The position numbers were made by a program, and so were the translations under genes. From assembly GCA_014879445.1 (NCBI GenBank), contig JACSSC010000023.1, forward strand, positions 1-64,000: a stretch of DNA of 64,000 nt, in the 5' to 3' direction. Every line of letters starts with the position of its first letter. The stretch's first letter is position 1. This DNA comes from Candidatus Competibacteraceae bacterium (GTDB taxonomy: Bacteria > Bacteroidota > Bacteroidia > CAIKAF01). Of the stretch, positions 47,880 through 56,909 are shown one piece after another. The notes below the pieces were generated by a model. The model had not been told where the DNA came from. It saw nothing but the letters and a program-made list of their open reading frames with translations, and searched no databases.

Positions 47880-47912
47880 AAAAAAGCCCTGCTAATATAG
47901 CAGGGCTTTTTT
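47880..47912 (-). terminator. Intrinsic terminator downstream of the upstream paralog
   Basis: AAAAAAGCCCTGCT (47880-47893) AATAT AGCAGGGCTTTTTT (47899-47912). Confidence 0.85.
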
Positions 47913-47928
47913 AATAATGCAATAAAGA

Positions 47929-48519
47929 TTAAATTACACCAACCAATCCTAATACAAGTACAATGGTTGCAGCGGTAATTGCAAATGCAAATAGTATCCA
48001 GAATGCTATCCACATTCCATAGCTATAAACTGCATATCCTCCAACAATAGCCAAAATCATAAACACAACAGCTGCGGCATAAAGAATGATAGCAATAAGC
48101 AGCCATTTTTCCATAGCTGTTTTCTGCACATCCTTCACTTTTAATAGGCGAGTGTGTTCTTTCATCTTGTTTGAAAAACTCACAAAATCAAATGGATGTT
48201 TCATGGATTTAACAACATTAGCCGTCTCAGAAAACACAAATTTAACTTTGGCTTTGTTTTCAGCTTTCTTATCAGTAGAAACTAAAGCTATCTCTTCATT
48301 TGCGATTTCATTTGAAGCAATATGCTCTTCCTGAAGAATAACCGATGAAACAGGTGATGCTTCGGCCGGTTTGTTTACTTCGGCTTGTTTGTTCTCAATC
48401 TTGCTGGCTTTTACTTTAATACGAGGATGCTTGTACTGTCGCTGTGCCGATACAGTTACTGCCATTACACTCAATACTAATAAAAGCACGAACGATTTTA
48501 GGTTTAAGTTTGTTTTCAT
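47929..48519 (-). CDS. Exported/membrane protein of unknown function, paralog 1 of a tandem pair
   Basis: Signal peptide to VSAQ, YKHPRIKVKAS, LLKVKDVQKTAMEKW, TM hairpin, terminal LGLVGVI. Confidence 0.75.
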   Translation of the reverse strand: MKTNLNLKSFVLLLVLSVMAVTVSAQRQYKHPRIKVKASKIENKQAEVNKPAEASPVSSVILQEEHIASNEIANEEIALVSTDKKAENKAKVKFVFSETANVVKSMKHPFDFVSFSNKMKEHTRLLKVKDVQKTAMEKWLLIAIILYAAAVVFMILAIVGGYAVYSYGMWIAFWILFAFAITAATIVLVLGLVGVI

Positions 48520-48565
48520 GCTAAGAAATTTTACGTTAATGAATAATAAAATGATTTAATTTGCA

Positions 48566-48573
48566 CAAAAGTA
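48566..48573 (-). promoter_or_regulatory. -7 element TACTTTTG upstream of paralog 1
   Basis: CAAAAGTA on + strand; 46 bp before ATG 48519. Confidence 0.45.
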
Positions 48574-48654
48574 TGATGAATAAATAAACTACATAACTAT
48601 TTTCTGCTTTTTTTTAATGATATCAATGTTAATAAATGTCCTAATATTATTATT

Positions 48655-49404
48655 ATGAAACATTTAGTTTTGTTGCGACACGGCCAAAGCCAATGGAATT
48701 TGGAAAATCGCTTTACAGGATGGGCCGATGTTCCTCTTACGGAGAAAGGCGAAGCAGAAGCACGTTATGCAGGTGTTTTACTCAAAGAAAAAGGATATGA
48801 TTTTGGTATAGCTCATACATCTTATCTTCGAAGAGCCATCAAAACGCTTTGGCTAACTTTAGAAGAAATGAATCAAATGTTTATTCCCGTTCAGCCAACT
48901 TGGCGTTTGAATGAAAAACATTATGGCACATTGCAAGGGCTTAATAAAGCGGAAACAGCTGCAAAATATGGAGATGAACAGGTGAAGCAATGGAGACGAG
49001 GGTTTGGTATTGCCCCACCTTCTCTCGATTCGTCAGACGAAAGACATCCAATCCATGATGCTAAATATCGAAAAATTGATCCATCTTTATTACCATCCAC
49101 CGAGTCGCTTTCTGAAACCATTCAACGTATTATGCCTTACTGGGAAGCCGAAATTTATCCTTCATTACAAAATCACAAACATGTATTGGTTACAGCGCAT
49201 GGCAATAGCTTACGGGGTATCGTCATGCATCTGAAAAACCTATCGCACGATCAAGTGCTTGAGCTTAACATACCTACGGCTGTTCCCTACATTTTTGAAT
49301 TCGATGATAACCTAAATCTTTTGAATGATTATTTTTTGATTGATCAAGCCGAGCTTCAAAGAAGACAACAAGAGGTTGCAGCACAAGGTAAATCTAAAGC
49401 ATGA
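48655..49404 (+). CDS. gpmA: 2,3-bisphosphoglycerate-dependent phosphoglycerate mutase
   Basis: MKHLVLLRHGQSQWNLENRFTGWADVPLTEKGEAEARYAG; YGTLQGLNKAETAAKYG; TAHGNSLRGIVMHL. Confidence 0.97.
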   Translation: MKHLVLLRHGQSQWNLENRFTGWADVPLTEKGEAEARYAGVLLKEKGYDFGIAHTSYLRRAIKTLWLTLEEMNQMFIPVQPTWRLNEKHYGTLQGLNKAETAAKYGDEQVKQWRRGFGIAPPSLDSSDERHPIHDAKYRKIDPSLLPSTESLSETIQRIMPYWEAEIYPSLQNHKHVLVTAHGNSLRGIVMHLKNLSHDQVLELNIPTAVPYIFEFDDNLNLLNDYFLIDQAELQRRQQEVAAQGKSKA

Positions 49405-49408
49405 TATT

Positions 49409-50116
49409 GTGAAAAGCTGGGTAATCGGCGATATACACGGCTGTGCACGTACCCTGCAAGCACTGGTCGAAAATCATATTATTCCTTCCTCAAACGATCA
49501 TATCTATTTTATAGGCGATTATATTGACCGCGGACCATCTTCCCGTCAAACAATTGATTATATCTGGCAATTAGCTAGCAACGGTATTCAAATACATGCA
49601 TTACAAGGGAATCATGAGGAAATGCTTGTAAATGCTTATGATTCAGCTTATCGTGAGAAAAAAAAATGGTTCACCAGAAAAAATTCACACCTTGATAGCT
49701 GGCTCATGGTTGGAGGTAAGGATACACTCAATAGCTTTAATACGAATCAGGTTTCTCAAATCCCTGATTCGTATATCAGTTGGATGAGAAACCTTTCATT
49801 ATATGCAGAAACAACAAATTTTCTGATTGTGCATGCTGGTTTTAATTTCAAAGAATCATTCATTTTTGAGGACAAAAAATCCATGAAATGGATTAGGAAT
49901 TTTGAAGTGGACATGAAAAAAACCCATGGGAAACGGGTTATTCATGGTCATGTTCCCGTACCTGCCGAGGTTATTATTAACTGTGTAAACTCTGACCAAT
50001 ACCCTTTTATTGCAATTGATAACGGATGTGTTTATAAAGGAAGAAATGGAATGGGGGCGCTGGCGGCTGTCGAAATCAACAGTATGCAACTTTGCTTTCA
50101 ACCCAATGTGGATTAA
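49409..50116 (+). CDS. Metallophosphoesterase (PPP-type/ApaH-like)
   Basis: WVIGDIHGCARTLQAL, GDYIDRGPSSRQ, LQGNHEEML, HGHVPVP. The GTG at 49409 just after the gpmA stop is a more plausible start than 49340 inside gpmA. Confidence 0.9.
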   Translation: MKSWVIGDIHGCARTLQALVENHIIPSSNDHIYFIGDYIDRGPSSRQTIDYIWQLASNGIQIHALQGNHEEMLVNAYDSAYREKKKWFTRKNSHLDSWLMVGGKDTLNSFNTNQVSQIPDSYISWMRNLSLYAETTNFLIVHAGFNFKESFIFEDKKSMKWIRNFEVDMKKTHGKRVIHGHVPVPAEVIINCVNSDQYPFIAIDNGCVYKGRNGMGALAAVEINSMQLCFQPNVD

Positions 50117-50182
50117 TATCCGCCTCCAGTTTTCGTTTTCAATCTGATATTTTTTGTATTTTAGACCTAAATTCTTTTTCTC

Positions 50183-52540
50183 ATGAAATATTTCCCTCTT
50201 GTTTCAATGGCATTGATTTTATTCACATATGCTTCTGTTTTTTCACAATATACATATGATACTCGCAGTGATAGTATTGATATTACGCATACAGATCTTC
50301 ATCTCGACATCAGTGATTTTGCAGGCCAATTATTACAGGGGAAAGCCGTTATATATGCCGAAGCCAAGGTGAATGGAATTAACCGTATTCGACTAGACCT
50401 GATGCAATTGACTGTTGATTCTGTTAAAATCGGACCTCAACATCTCAGCTTTACACAGCAAACAGCATATTTCGACGTATGGTTACCTGCTGTTTTTAAT
50501 ACCGGGCAATCTTTTCAGTTTGAAGTGTTTTATAAGGGAGTACCTCATCACGACCCTGATTTTGGAGGGTTCTACTTTTCAGGAAGTTATGCATATAGCG
50601 TTGGCGTGTCTTTGTCAAGTATTCCGCATAATTATGGAAGAACATGGTTCCCGTGTTTTGATAATTTTACTGAACGATGTACTTATACTTTGTACATCAC
50701 AACAACAGATTCTCGAAAAGCAATTTGTGGTGGCATATTACAAAGTATAACGCCTGCCACATTAGGGAAAAGTACATGGCACTGGGAAATGAGTCGTTCA
50801 ATTCCTTCCTATCTTATATCTGTTGCTGTTGCCGATTACGAGTATCTTCAAAAAGAATATATAAGTATAACCAATGATACAATACCTGTTATCTGGGCTG
50901 CCCGAGCTGCCGATACAACTAAAATGAAGAATTCTTTTGTAAATCTTCATCATGCTTTTAATATTTTCGAACAACAATTTGGTCCTTATCGCTGGGATCG
51001 AGTAGGGTATGCATTGGTTCCTATGACTGCCGGAGCCATGGAACACGCAGAAAATATTGCTTATCCTGTTTTGCTTGCAAATAATACCACAACCTATCAG
51101 GATGTGATGGCGCACGAGCTTTCACATCATTGGTGGGGAAATCTCGTTACCTGTCGTACAGCTGAAGATATGTGGATAAATGAAGGCATGGCTGTATTTT
51201 GCGAATATGTTTTTAATGAGCATTTATATGGCCAACTTTCATATAAAAACCTTGTCCGAAATGCTCATAAAAAGAATCTTCAATTGGCGCATATTAATGA
51301 TAATGGATACTGGCCACTCTCAGGTATCCCTCAAAATCATACATACAGCACTACAACTTATGCTAAAGGTGCCGATATGGTTCACTCACTTCGTGGCTAT
51401 TGCGGCGATTCTCTATTCTTTGGCGCATTGAATCATATATTACTAACTTATGCCTATCAGGATATTGATGCATGGCAATTCCGTGATGCTGTTTCTACTT
51501 ATACTGGAATGAATGCTTCCGATTTCTTTAACGATTGGATTTTTCAAGGTGGCTGGCCTTGGTTTGGTATTGATTCTGTTTTTAGTCAACCTTCCGGCTC
51601 TGATTTTATAGTCACGCTCTTTGCTCGTCAAAAACTTGCTGGACGTTCTTCTTATAGTAGTAAAGTTCCTGTGAATATTAACTTTTTTGATGATAATTGG
51701 AATAAAATCACGCATACTGTTGTTTTTGATGGGTACTTGGATACTTTTCAAATTATTTTACCTTTTAATCCCATATTTTATATCGTTGACCCCGATGAAA
51801 AAATCAGCCATGCTGTTACTGCAGATTCTAAAGTAATTACATCGGCAACTTCTATTAATTTCGCTCATGCCAATTTCATTCTCAATATTACACAATTAAC
51901 GGACTCTGTTTTTTTTAGAGCTGAGCATCATTGGGTAGGTGCTGATGAGATTTATCCCCCAGGAGCTACTTATACCATTTCGCCACAGCGTTATTGGAAA
52001 ATTGATGGTATTTGGCCTTCTGGATTCGCTGCCGATGCAACTATTTCATATAACGGAAAAACCAGCGGAACAGCAGGTTATATGGATCATCTGTTGATTG
52101 GCCCTACTGAAGATAGCTTATTATTACTGTATCGCCCTTCATCTTATGCGGCCTGGCAAGAATGGCCTTCCTATTCCAAAAACATGGGTTCTCTTACGGA
52201 TAAAGTTGGAACCATCAATATTCAACAGATACAAAAAGGAGAATATGCACTGGCCTATAAATCATCTGCCGTCTCGCTCCCTTCTTTGCAACATGGTTTT
52301 TTAAATGCATATCCAAACCCTGCTTATGACCAATGGATAGTGAGTTGGGATAGTCAAACTGTTGCAACTTTTGATTTTTGGCAACTGACCGACATCCATG
52401 GTCGCACCGTTGCATCTCAATCCCAATCTATTCATTCTCCCTACTCTTTATCAATACCATCTTTGCCTTCTGGCACTTATTATCTCACATTGGGCTTAAA
52501 TGGGAAAAAGTTGGAATCTGTTAAGTTGTTGAAGTTGTAA
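50183..52540 (+). CDS. M1 family aminopeptidase with T9SS C-terminal sorting domain
   Basis: AGAMEHAENIAYP, HELSHHWWGNLVTCRTAEDMWINEGMAVFCEY; C-terminal LNAYPNPAYDQWIVSW...SGTYYLTLGLNGKKLESVKLLKL. Confidence 0.93.
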   Translation: MKYFPLVSMALILFTYASVFSQYTYDTRSDSIDITHTDLHLDISDFAGQLLQGKAVIYAEAKVNGINRIRLDLMQLTVDSVKIGPQHLSFTQQTAYFDVWLPAVFNTGQSFQFEVFYKGVPHHDPDFGGFYFSGSYAYSVGVSLSSIPHNYGRTWFPCFDNFTERCTYTLYITTTDSRKAICGGILQSITPATLGKSTWHWEMSRSIPSYLISVAVADYEYLQKEYISITNDTIPVIWAARAADTTKMKNSFVNLHHAFNIFEQQFGPYRWDRVGYALVPMTAGAMEHAENIAYPVLLANNTTTYQDVMAHELSHHWWGNLVTCRTAEDMWINEGMAVFCEYVFNEHLYGQLSYKNLVRNAHKKNLQLAHINDNGYWPLSGIPQNHTYSTTTYAKGADMVHSLRGYCGDSLFFGALNHILLTYAYQDIDAWQFRDAVSTYTGMNASDFFNDWIFQGGWPWFGIDSVFSQPSGSDFIVTLFARQKLAGRSSYSSKVPVNINFFDDNWNKITHTVVFDGYLDTFQIILPFNPIFYIVDPDEKISHAVTADSKVITSATSINFAHANFILNITQLTDSVFFRAEHHWVGADEIYPPGATYTISPQRYWKIDGIWPSGFAADATISYNGKTSGTAGYMDHLLIGPTEDSLLLLYRPSSYAAWQEWPSYSKNMGSLTDKVGTINIQQIQKGEYALAYKSSAVSLPSLQHGFLNAYPNPAYDQWIVSWDSQTVATFDFWQLTDIHGRTVASQSQSIHSPYSLSIPSLPSGTYYLTLGLNGKKLESVKLLKL

Positions 52541-52706
52541 TACTTTGACTATGTTATTTGATTATGTCTTTAAGATTCTCTCTTTGATGAAGTGCTTGTA
52601 ATTTTTGACTCCTCTTTTCTATTTCACTTTAAATTGCTGATTTTTTTTATTCCTACAATACGAAACTGTTTACTTATTCGTTACTAAGCAAATTAAAAGT
52701 TTTTTT

Positions 52707-52856
52707 ATGGATATAAATTCTACTTATCATTCATCCCACAACAGGAATTTTTTTAAACCTACTTCTAAAGCGCTTTTATTTATTAAAAACTATGCAGCTG
52801 CAGCGATATGGATAAAAGCAAAAGGTATCCCTGAATTTGTTGTTATGCTTAACTGA
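52707..52856 (+). CDS. Candidate small protein (49 aa) MDINSTYHSSHNRNFFKPTSKALLFIKNYAAAAIWIKAKGIPEFVVMLN
   Basis: Uninterrupted ATG-to-TGA ORF filling an otherwise empty intergenic region; below the ORF-track length cutoff. KPTxxxLxFIKNYA resembles small Bacteroidota ORFs. Confidence 0.4.
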   Translation: MDINSTYHSSHNRNFFKPTSKALLFIKNYAAAAIWIKAKGIPEFVVMLN

Positions 52857-53288
52857 TTATAATTCACTAACCGTAAGCGTGGCTTTGGCGAAATCAATTA
52901 CGGCTTTATGCTTAACTAACAAATCACTGCCTATGATCCCTGCTATACGGGGTAGCCCAAGCCGCTTATATGCATCATGAACATGTTGCAGGTTAATAAC
53001 GGTAACAAATTCCGTATGCATTAATATCTCAAACAACCTAATACGAACCGATTCGAGATAAAAGCTCTCTAATTCACTAATTCCAAGCCCTGTAGAATGA
53101 ACATCACTACGATGAGCGGGTTCGTCAATTTGAAATAGGTGCAAGCTACCCAAATCTAACACCGTTCTTGAAGCTCCTGTATCTAAGATGAAAACAGCAT
53201 TCAAATCGTTAATACTCCCTCTTACAAGCAAATGAAATCCTTCATCTTCAATATTTACAATATCTATAGGTATGGTTATCTGCGACAT
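52857..53288 (-). CDS. Retropepsin-like clan AA aspartic protease domain protein
   Basis: AVFILDTGASRTVLDLGSL (DTGAS) and AGIIGSDLLVKHKAVIDFAKATLTV; single 143-aa domain. Confidence 0.85.
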   Translation of the reverse strand: MSQITIPIDIVNIEDEGFHLLVRGSINDLNAVFILDTGASRTVLDLGSLHLFQIDEPAHRSDVHSTGLGISELESFYLESVRIRLFEILMHTEFVTVINLQHVHDAYKRLGLPRIAGIIGSDLLVKHKAVIDFAKATLTVSEL

Positions 53289-53355
53289 CTCAGTGCAATT
53301 TATTGCAATGTAACGGCTTTATCGTTTGCGGTAGAAATAAAAATGTTAAATCTTC

Positions 53356-53814
53356 TCAGTAATCTCGTAATTTGCTATCCAACCAAATGGTTATAGGTCC
53401 ATCATTTACCAAATGAATTTTCATGTCGGCACCAAATTCTCCAGATGCAATCGGGTTGTTCGTTTCTTTTTCTAACTGAAGAATAAACATCTCATACATC
53501 ATTCTTGCAAATTCCGGACGAGCAGCACGAACAAAGGAAGGCCGATTGCCTTTTCGGCTATCTGCAAAAAGTGTAAATTGGCTGATTACCATTATGCGTG
53601 CAGGTATTATTTCATGAATGGAGCGATTCATTTTTCCATCTTTGTCTGCAAATATCCGCATCCTAGTGATTTTATAAGTCAGATATGTTATGTCTTCAAT
53701 GGTGTCATCATTTTCAATACCTAAAAAAATTAACATGCCTTCAGGTATTTTAGCTTTTACCTTTTTATTTATGATTACACTTGCTTCGGATACTCGCTGA
53801 ATTAATGCCCGCAT
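53356..53814 (-). CDS. dtd: D-aminoacyl-tRNA deacylase
   Basis: MRALIQRVSEASVIINKKVKAKIPEGMLIFLGI; VISQFTLFADSRKGNRPSF; GEFGADMKIHLVNDGPITIWLDS. Start corrected to 53814. Confidence 0.96.
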   Translation of the reverse strand: MRALIQRVSEASVIINKKVKAKIPEGMLIFLGIENDDTIEDITYLTYKITRMRIFADKDGKMNRSIHEIIPARIMVISQFTLFADSRKGNRPSFVRAARPEFARMMYEMFILQLEKETNNPIASGEFGADMKIHLVNDGPITIWLDSKLRDY

Positions 53815-53834
53815 GTTTTTTTTTACAAACATAA

Positions 53835-53870
53835 AAAAAATGGGAATCCCATAAGAGACCCCCATTTTTT
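53835..53870 (-). terminator. Possible intrinsic terminator downstream of the 53889 lipoprotein gene
   Basis: AAAAAATGGG (53835-53844) ... CCCATTTTTT (53861-53870); minus-strand T-run. Confidence 0.5.
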
Positions 53871-53888
53871 GCATTACAGTTGCATTAG

Positions 53889-54731
53889 TTAATTCATGAA
53901 AATGGGCTGTTGTTGATTGAAGAAATAAACTGTCGCATTGGCATCACATGTTCCATCTCCAAAATCAATACTGATTGTAGGATAACTGCCTATTTGCACA
54001 TTCAGAACGCCTGCTCGTATCCAGCGACAACCAATTAATACATTCAAATCCTGAACAATTTCGACTTGAAAATTAGTTCCATTGGCTGATGTGCCTCCAG
54101 CTGTCCCGCGAACTAAATACACATCGTCCCATGGATGAAATAATGTGTTTTCGCCTTCAATCCATTCATGATCACGCTCCGTATGCCAATAAATCGTGCC
54201 ACCATTGTTGGGTTTTACAATTTGCCCATCGGGATAGCTTAAATGATACACCAAGTTATTATTGGCATTGCGTCCCAAATTGGTAATGGTTTTTGTACCC
54301 AGTATTTGATGATCATTAACAAAATACTGATCGAAATTGATGGTAACCACACAACCCGGCTCCTTCCACCAGTTTGTAACTTGGGCAATGATTTTACCTC
54401 TACGGTAACGCATGTCATTTCCTAAACAATTCGTTGTGCCGAAATCTAAGGTCAATGTTTTAGGCCATGTGTACAAATCAAACGCTGAAATGGTTAAAGT
54501 GGCACATGAATTTACAGTCGTGAGTTGGATACGACCTAACGAATCCTGGGCTTGATTGGCAGCATCACCAACTTGGGTGAAGATGTCAGAAAACAGGTTT
54601 TCGGATAGTGCCATGTCTTCTGTTGTGGAGAATAGGTTAGTGTTGTTGTTGTTGTTGTCATCCTCTTCTTTTTGGCAGGAGCTGAAACCAAAGGCCAGCA
54701 AGACAACGAGCCATAACAGGTTACGTTTCAT
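53889..54731 (-). CDS. Lipoprotein of unknown function with post-lipobox QKEEDD and poly-Asn linker
   Basis: MKRNLLWLVVLLAFGFSSCQKEEDDNNNNNTN; no recognised domain. Confidence 0.75.
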   Translation of the reverse strand: MKRNLLWLVVLLAFGFSSCQKEEDDNNNNNTNLFSTTEDMALSENLFSDIFTQVGDAANQAQDSLGRIQLTTVNSCATLTISAFDLYTWPKTLTLDFGTTNCLGNDMRYRRGKIIAQVTNWWKEPGCVVTINFDQYFVNDHQILGTKTITNLGRNANNNLVYHLSYPDGQIVKPNNGGTIYWHTERDHEWIEGENTLFHPWDDVYLVRGTAGGTSANGTNFQVEIVQDLNVLIGCRWIRAGVLNVQIGSYPTISIDFGDGTCDANATVYFFNQQQPIFMN

Positions 54732-54814
54732 AAAACTTGGATTTATATTTAAAACGCAACGATTATTTAGAATAGTGTAAGTTATTTGTTAAATGTTAAA
54801 AAATGTTGATTTTA

Positions 54815-55762
54815 TTATACTTCTCCAATGAATCGGAAAATTTTCTCAGCTAATATTTCATTCATCTTTGCAAAAGATTCATGTGTCCATCCTGCAATAT
54901 GTGGGCTCATTACAACTTTTTCAGAACTTATCAGAAACAGATAATCTGGATGATGCTGATGGGAAGAAGGGCTGTCGAATTTGTGCGATTCATATTCAAT
55001 AACATCGAGGCAAGCTCCTAAAATTTGACCATTCTGGATTCCTCTTGATAAAGCACCTGTTTGTACAATGGGGCCACGCGATGTATTAATTAAATAAATA
55101 GGTTTTGAAAAAGATTGAATAAATGAGTCGTTTACCCAACCTTGTGTTTCTGCATTAAGAGGGATGTGTAATGAAAGTATGTCGGCTTCACTAAACAAAT
55201 CTTCTATTGAGCTCTCCACAATATACTCATTACCAAATCCATATTTATATTTATCATATACAAGGATACGGGCATCAAAACCAAGTAGTTTTTTAGCCAT
55301 ACTAGATCCGGTATTCCCATAACCTATAATTCCTACCGTCTTTCCCATAATTTCTCGACCCATGTTCTCAAAACGCTGCCATTTTCCCTTTCGAACTTCA
55401 GCATCTGCGATATGTAGGCGGTTGAATAGCATTAGTAACATCCCTATTGCATGTTCTGCAACTGCATCGCGATTTCCTTCAGGGGAATGGAAGCATCGAA
55501 TGCCCCTTTTTTCTGCTTCAATCACATCAATATTTTCCATGCCGGCACCAGCTCTGGCTATGAATTTTAAATTGGGTGCATAATCTAAGAATTCAGCATC
55601 TATCACAAATTTGCTACGAATCACAATGCCATCATATTTGTTTAAGGTTTGAAACAATTCATGTTTGTCAGAACCAGTAAAATGGAATACATGAAAACCT
55701 GCTTGAATGAACCTGCTTTCGAGAGTATAAGGAGGCAATGTGTCGATAAATAATATATTCAT
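54815..55762 (-). CDS. D-2-hydroxyacid dehydrogenase (phosphoglycerate dehydrogenase-like)
   Basis: MGKTVGIIGYGNTGSSMAKKLLGFDARILVYD; INTSRGPIVQTGAL; MSPHIAGWTHES. Start corrected to 55762. Confidence 0.93.
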   Translation of the reverse strand: MNILFIDTLPPYTLESRFIQAGFHVFHFTGSDKHELFQTLNKYDGIVIRSKFVIDAEFLDYAPNLKFIARAGAGMENIDVIEAEKRGIRCFHSPEGNRDAVAEHAIGMLLMLFNRLHIADAEVRKGKWQRFENMGREIMGKTVGIIGYGNTGSSMAKKLLGFDARILVYDKYKYGFGNEYIVESSIEDLFSEADILSLHIPLNAETQGWVNDSFIQSFSKPIYLINTSRGPIVQTGALSRGIQNGQILGACLDVIEYESHKFDSPSSHQHHPDYLFLISSEKVVMSPHIAGWTHESFAKMNEILAEKIFRFIGEV

Positions 55763-55772
55763 ATTGCTTGAT

Positions 55773-56879
55773 TTAAGAATACAATAGCCCGTTTGCTGAT
55801 TCAATAGTTCTAACAATACATGCAGTTCCGGTTTGATTATGATAAAATCTCTGAAGTTCTTCAGTATATTTATCCAATCCTGCTTCGTGTACAAGAGCCA
55901 ATATCGAAACAGGATGATTGTTGTATAAAAATCGGGCGCCTAATCCGGCCTCATGATTTCGTGTAAAGTTTACAATATAATCTGCTTCAGGTATAATAAA
56001 GTCCCAATCATTGCGTAGTGATGCATGCGAATGAAACATTAATTCACCAATTGGAACAAGTTGCCCATTTTTAAGCAATTCAACGGCTGTGTTGATTCGC
56101 ATCTGCTCTGTAATAATATGACGCGCCTTTTTTATAAGCATATAATCATTGATATATTGCAATGTGTTCAATGGCACCATCGATAAAGATTCATATTCAA
56201 ATTGTTTTTTAAGTAAGTTTAGTGCTTCATCACTTTGCGCTTTACTCTTTTTGTGAATTTGTGTTGAGTATGTATTGGAGATTTGTGTATCAATAATTAT
56301 AAGTTGATAGGGGCTGCTATTAAAAGGAATGTGTTGTGGCACTTCGTATTCCTTTTGATATAATAATGTATGGGGACGCGCATTCAGTATGATTTCAATA
56401 TCGCCAAAGGAGATACCTGTTGAGAGAATGGTATGTGATTGCAGATTATTATGTTCAATATAAATCTTGAGAAGTAGAGCAAGCACTGCCTGATTGCCTC
56501 TAATATCTGTATTGAGAAAATCATAATCCAAATCTATACACACACCCTGCAATACTCCTGCATGCATTTTGATATTTTGAATCAGGTTGAAAACAGGTCG
56601 AAGTATGTTATCATTTTCATGATTGAAATCAGGAATATCATCATATCGAAATTTGATACATGTGTGATGGGATGTGTGAATATGCAACTCTGGCTCTTGA
56701 AGTAAGGAATACCTATATGTTTCATCAGACATGTTAGTTAAACTGATTAGTTGAGCAGTATGCGAGTCCTGCACATCAAACATATTGTAAATATGAGGTA
56801 TATTGCAACAAATCATAGATGAAATGGATTTGCTTTTGCAAATCTTATGGTTTGAATACTGATCAGGTAACTTTTTCAT
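55773..56879 (-). CDS. Divergent galactokinase/GHMP-kinase-like protein, probably lacking the kinase motifs
   Basis: KKARHIITEQMRINTAVELLKNGQLVPIGELMFHSHASLRNDWDFIIPEADYIVNFTRNHEAGLGARF matches the galactokinase C-terminal pattern (KRARHVVtE..R...A...L..Gd...fGeLM..SH.SLrdd..vs.pElD.lv......GalGARm). Start chosen at MKKLPDQY because a -7 element lies 1 bp upstream of ATG 56900. Confidence 0.6.
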   Translation of the reverse strand: MKKLPDQYSNHKICKSKSISSMICCNIPHIYNMFDVQDSHTAQLISLTNMSDETYRYSLLQEPELHIHTSHHTCIKFRYDDIPDFNHENDNILRPVFNLIQNIKMHAGVLQGVCIDLDYDFLNTDIRGNQAVLALLLKIYIEHNNLQSHTILSTGISFGDIEIILNARPHTLLYQKEYEVPQHIPFNSSPYQLIIIDTQISNTYSTQIHKKSKAQSDEALNLLKKQFEYESLSMVPLNTLQYINDYMLIKKARHIITEQMRINTAVELLKNGQLVPIGELMFHSHASLRNDWDFIIPEADYIVNFTRNHEAGLGARFLYNNHPVSILALVHEAGLDKYTEELQRFYHNQTGTACIVRTIESANGLLYS

Positions 56880-56901
56880 GATTTGGCCAATAATTCTCAT
56901 A

Positions 56902-56909
56902 CAAAAATA
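56902..56909 (-). promoter_or_regulatory. -7 element TATTTTTG upstream of the GHMP-like gene
   Basis: CAAAAATA on + strand. Confidence 0.4.

Noticed and set aside
12767-52540. Two M1 peptidases as a recent duplication
   Set aside because: Different architectures (lipoprotein LTA4H-like versus T9SS-secreted) and divergent around the HExxH region; ordinary paralogy.
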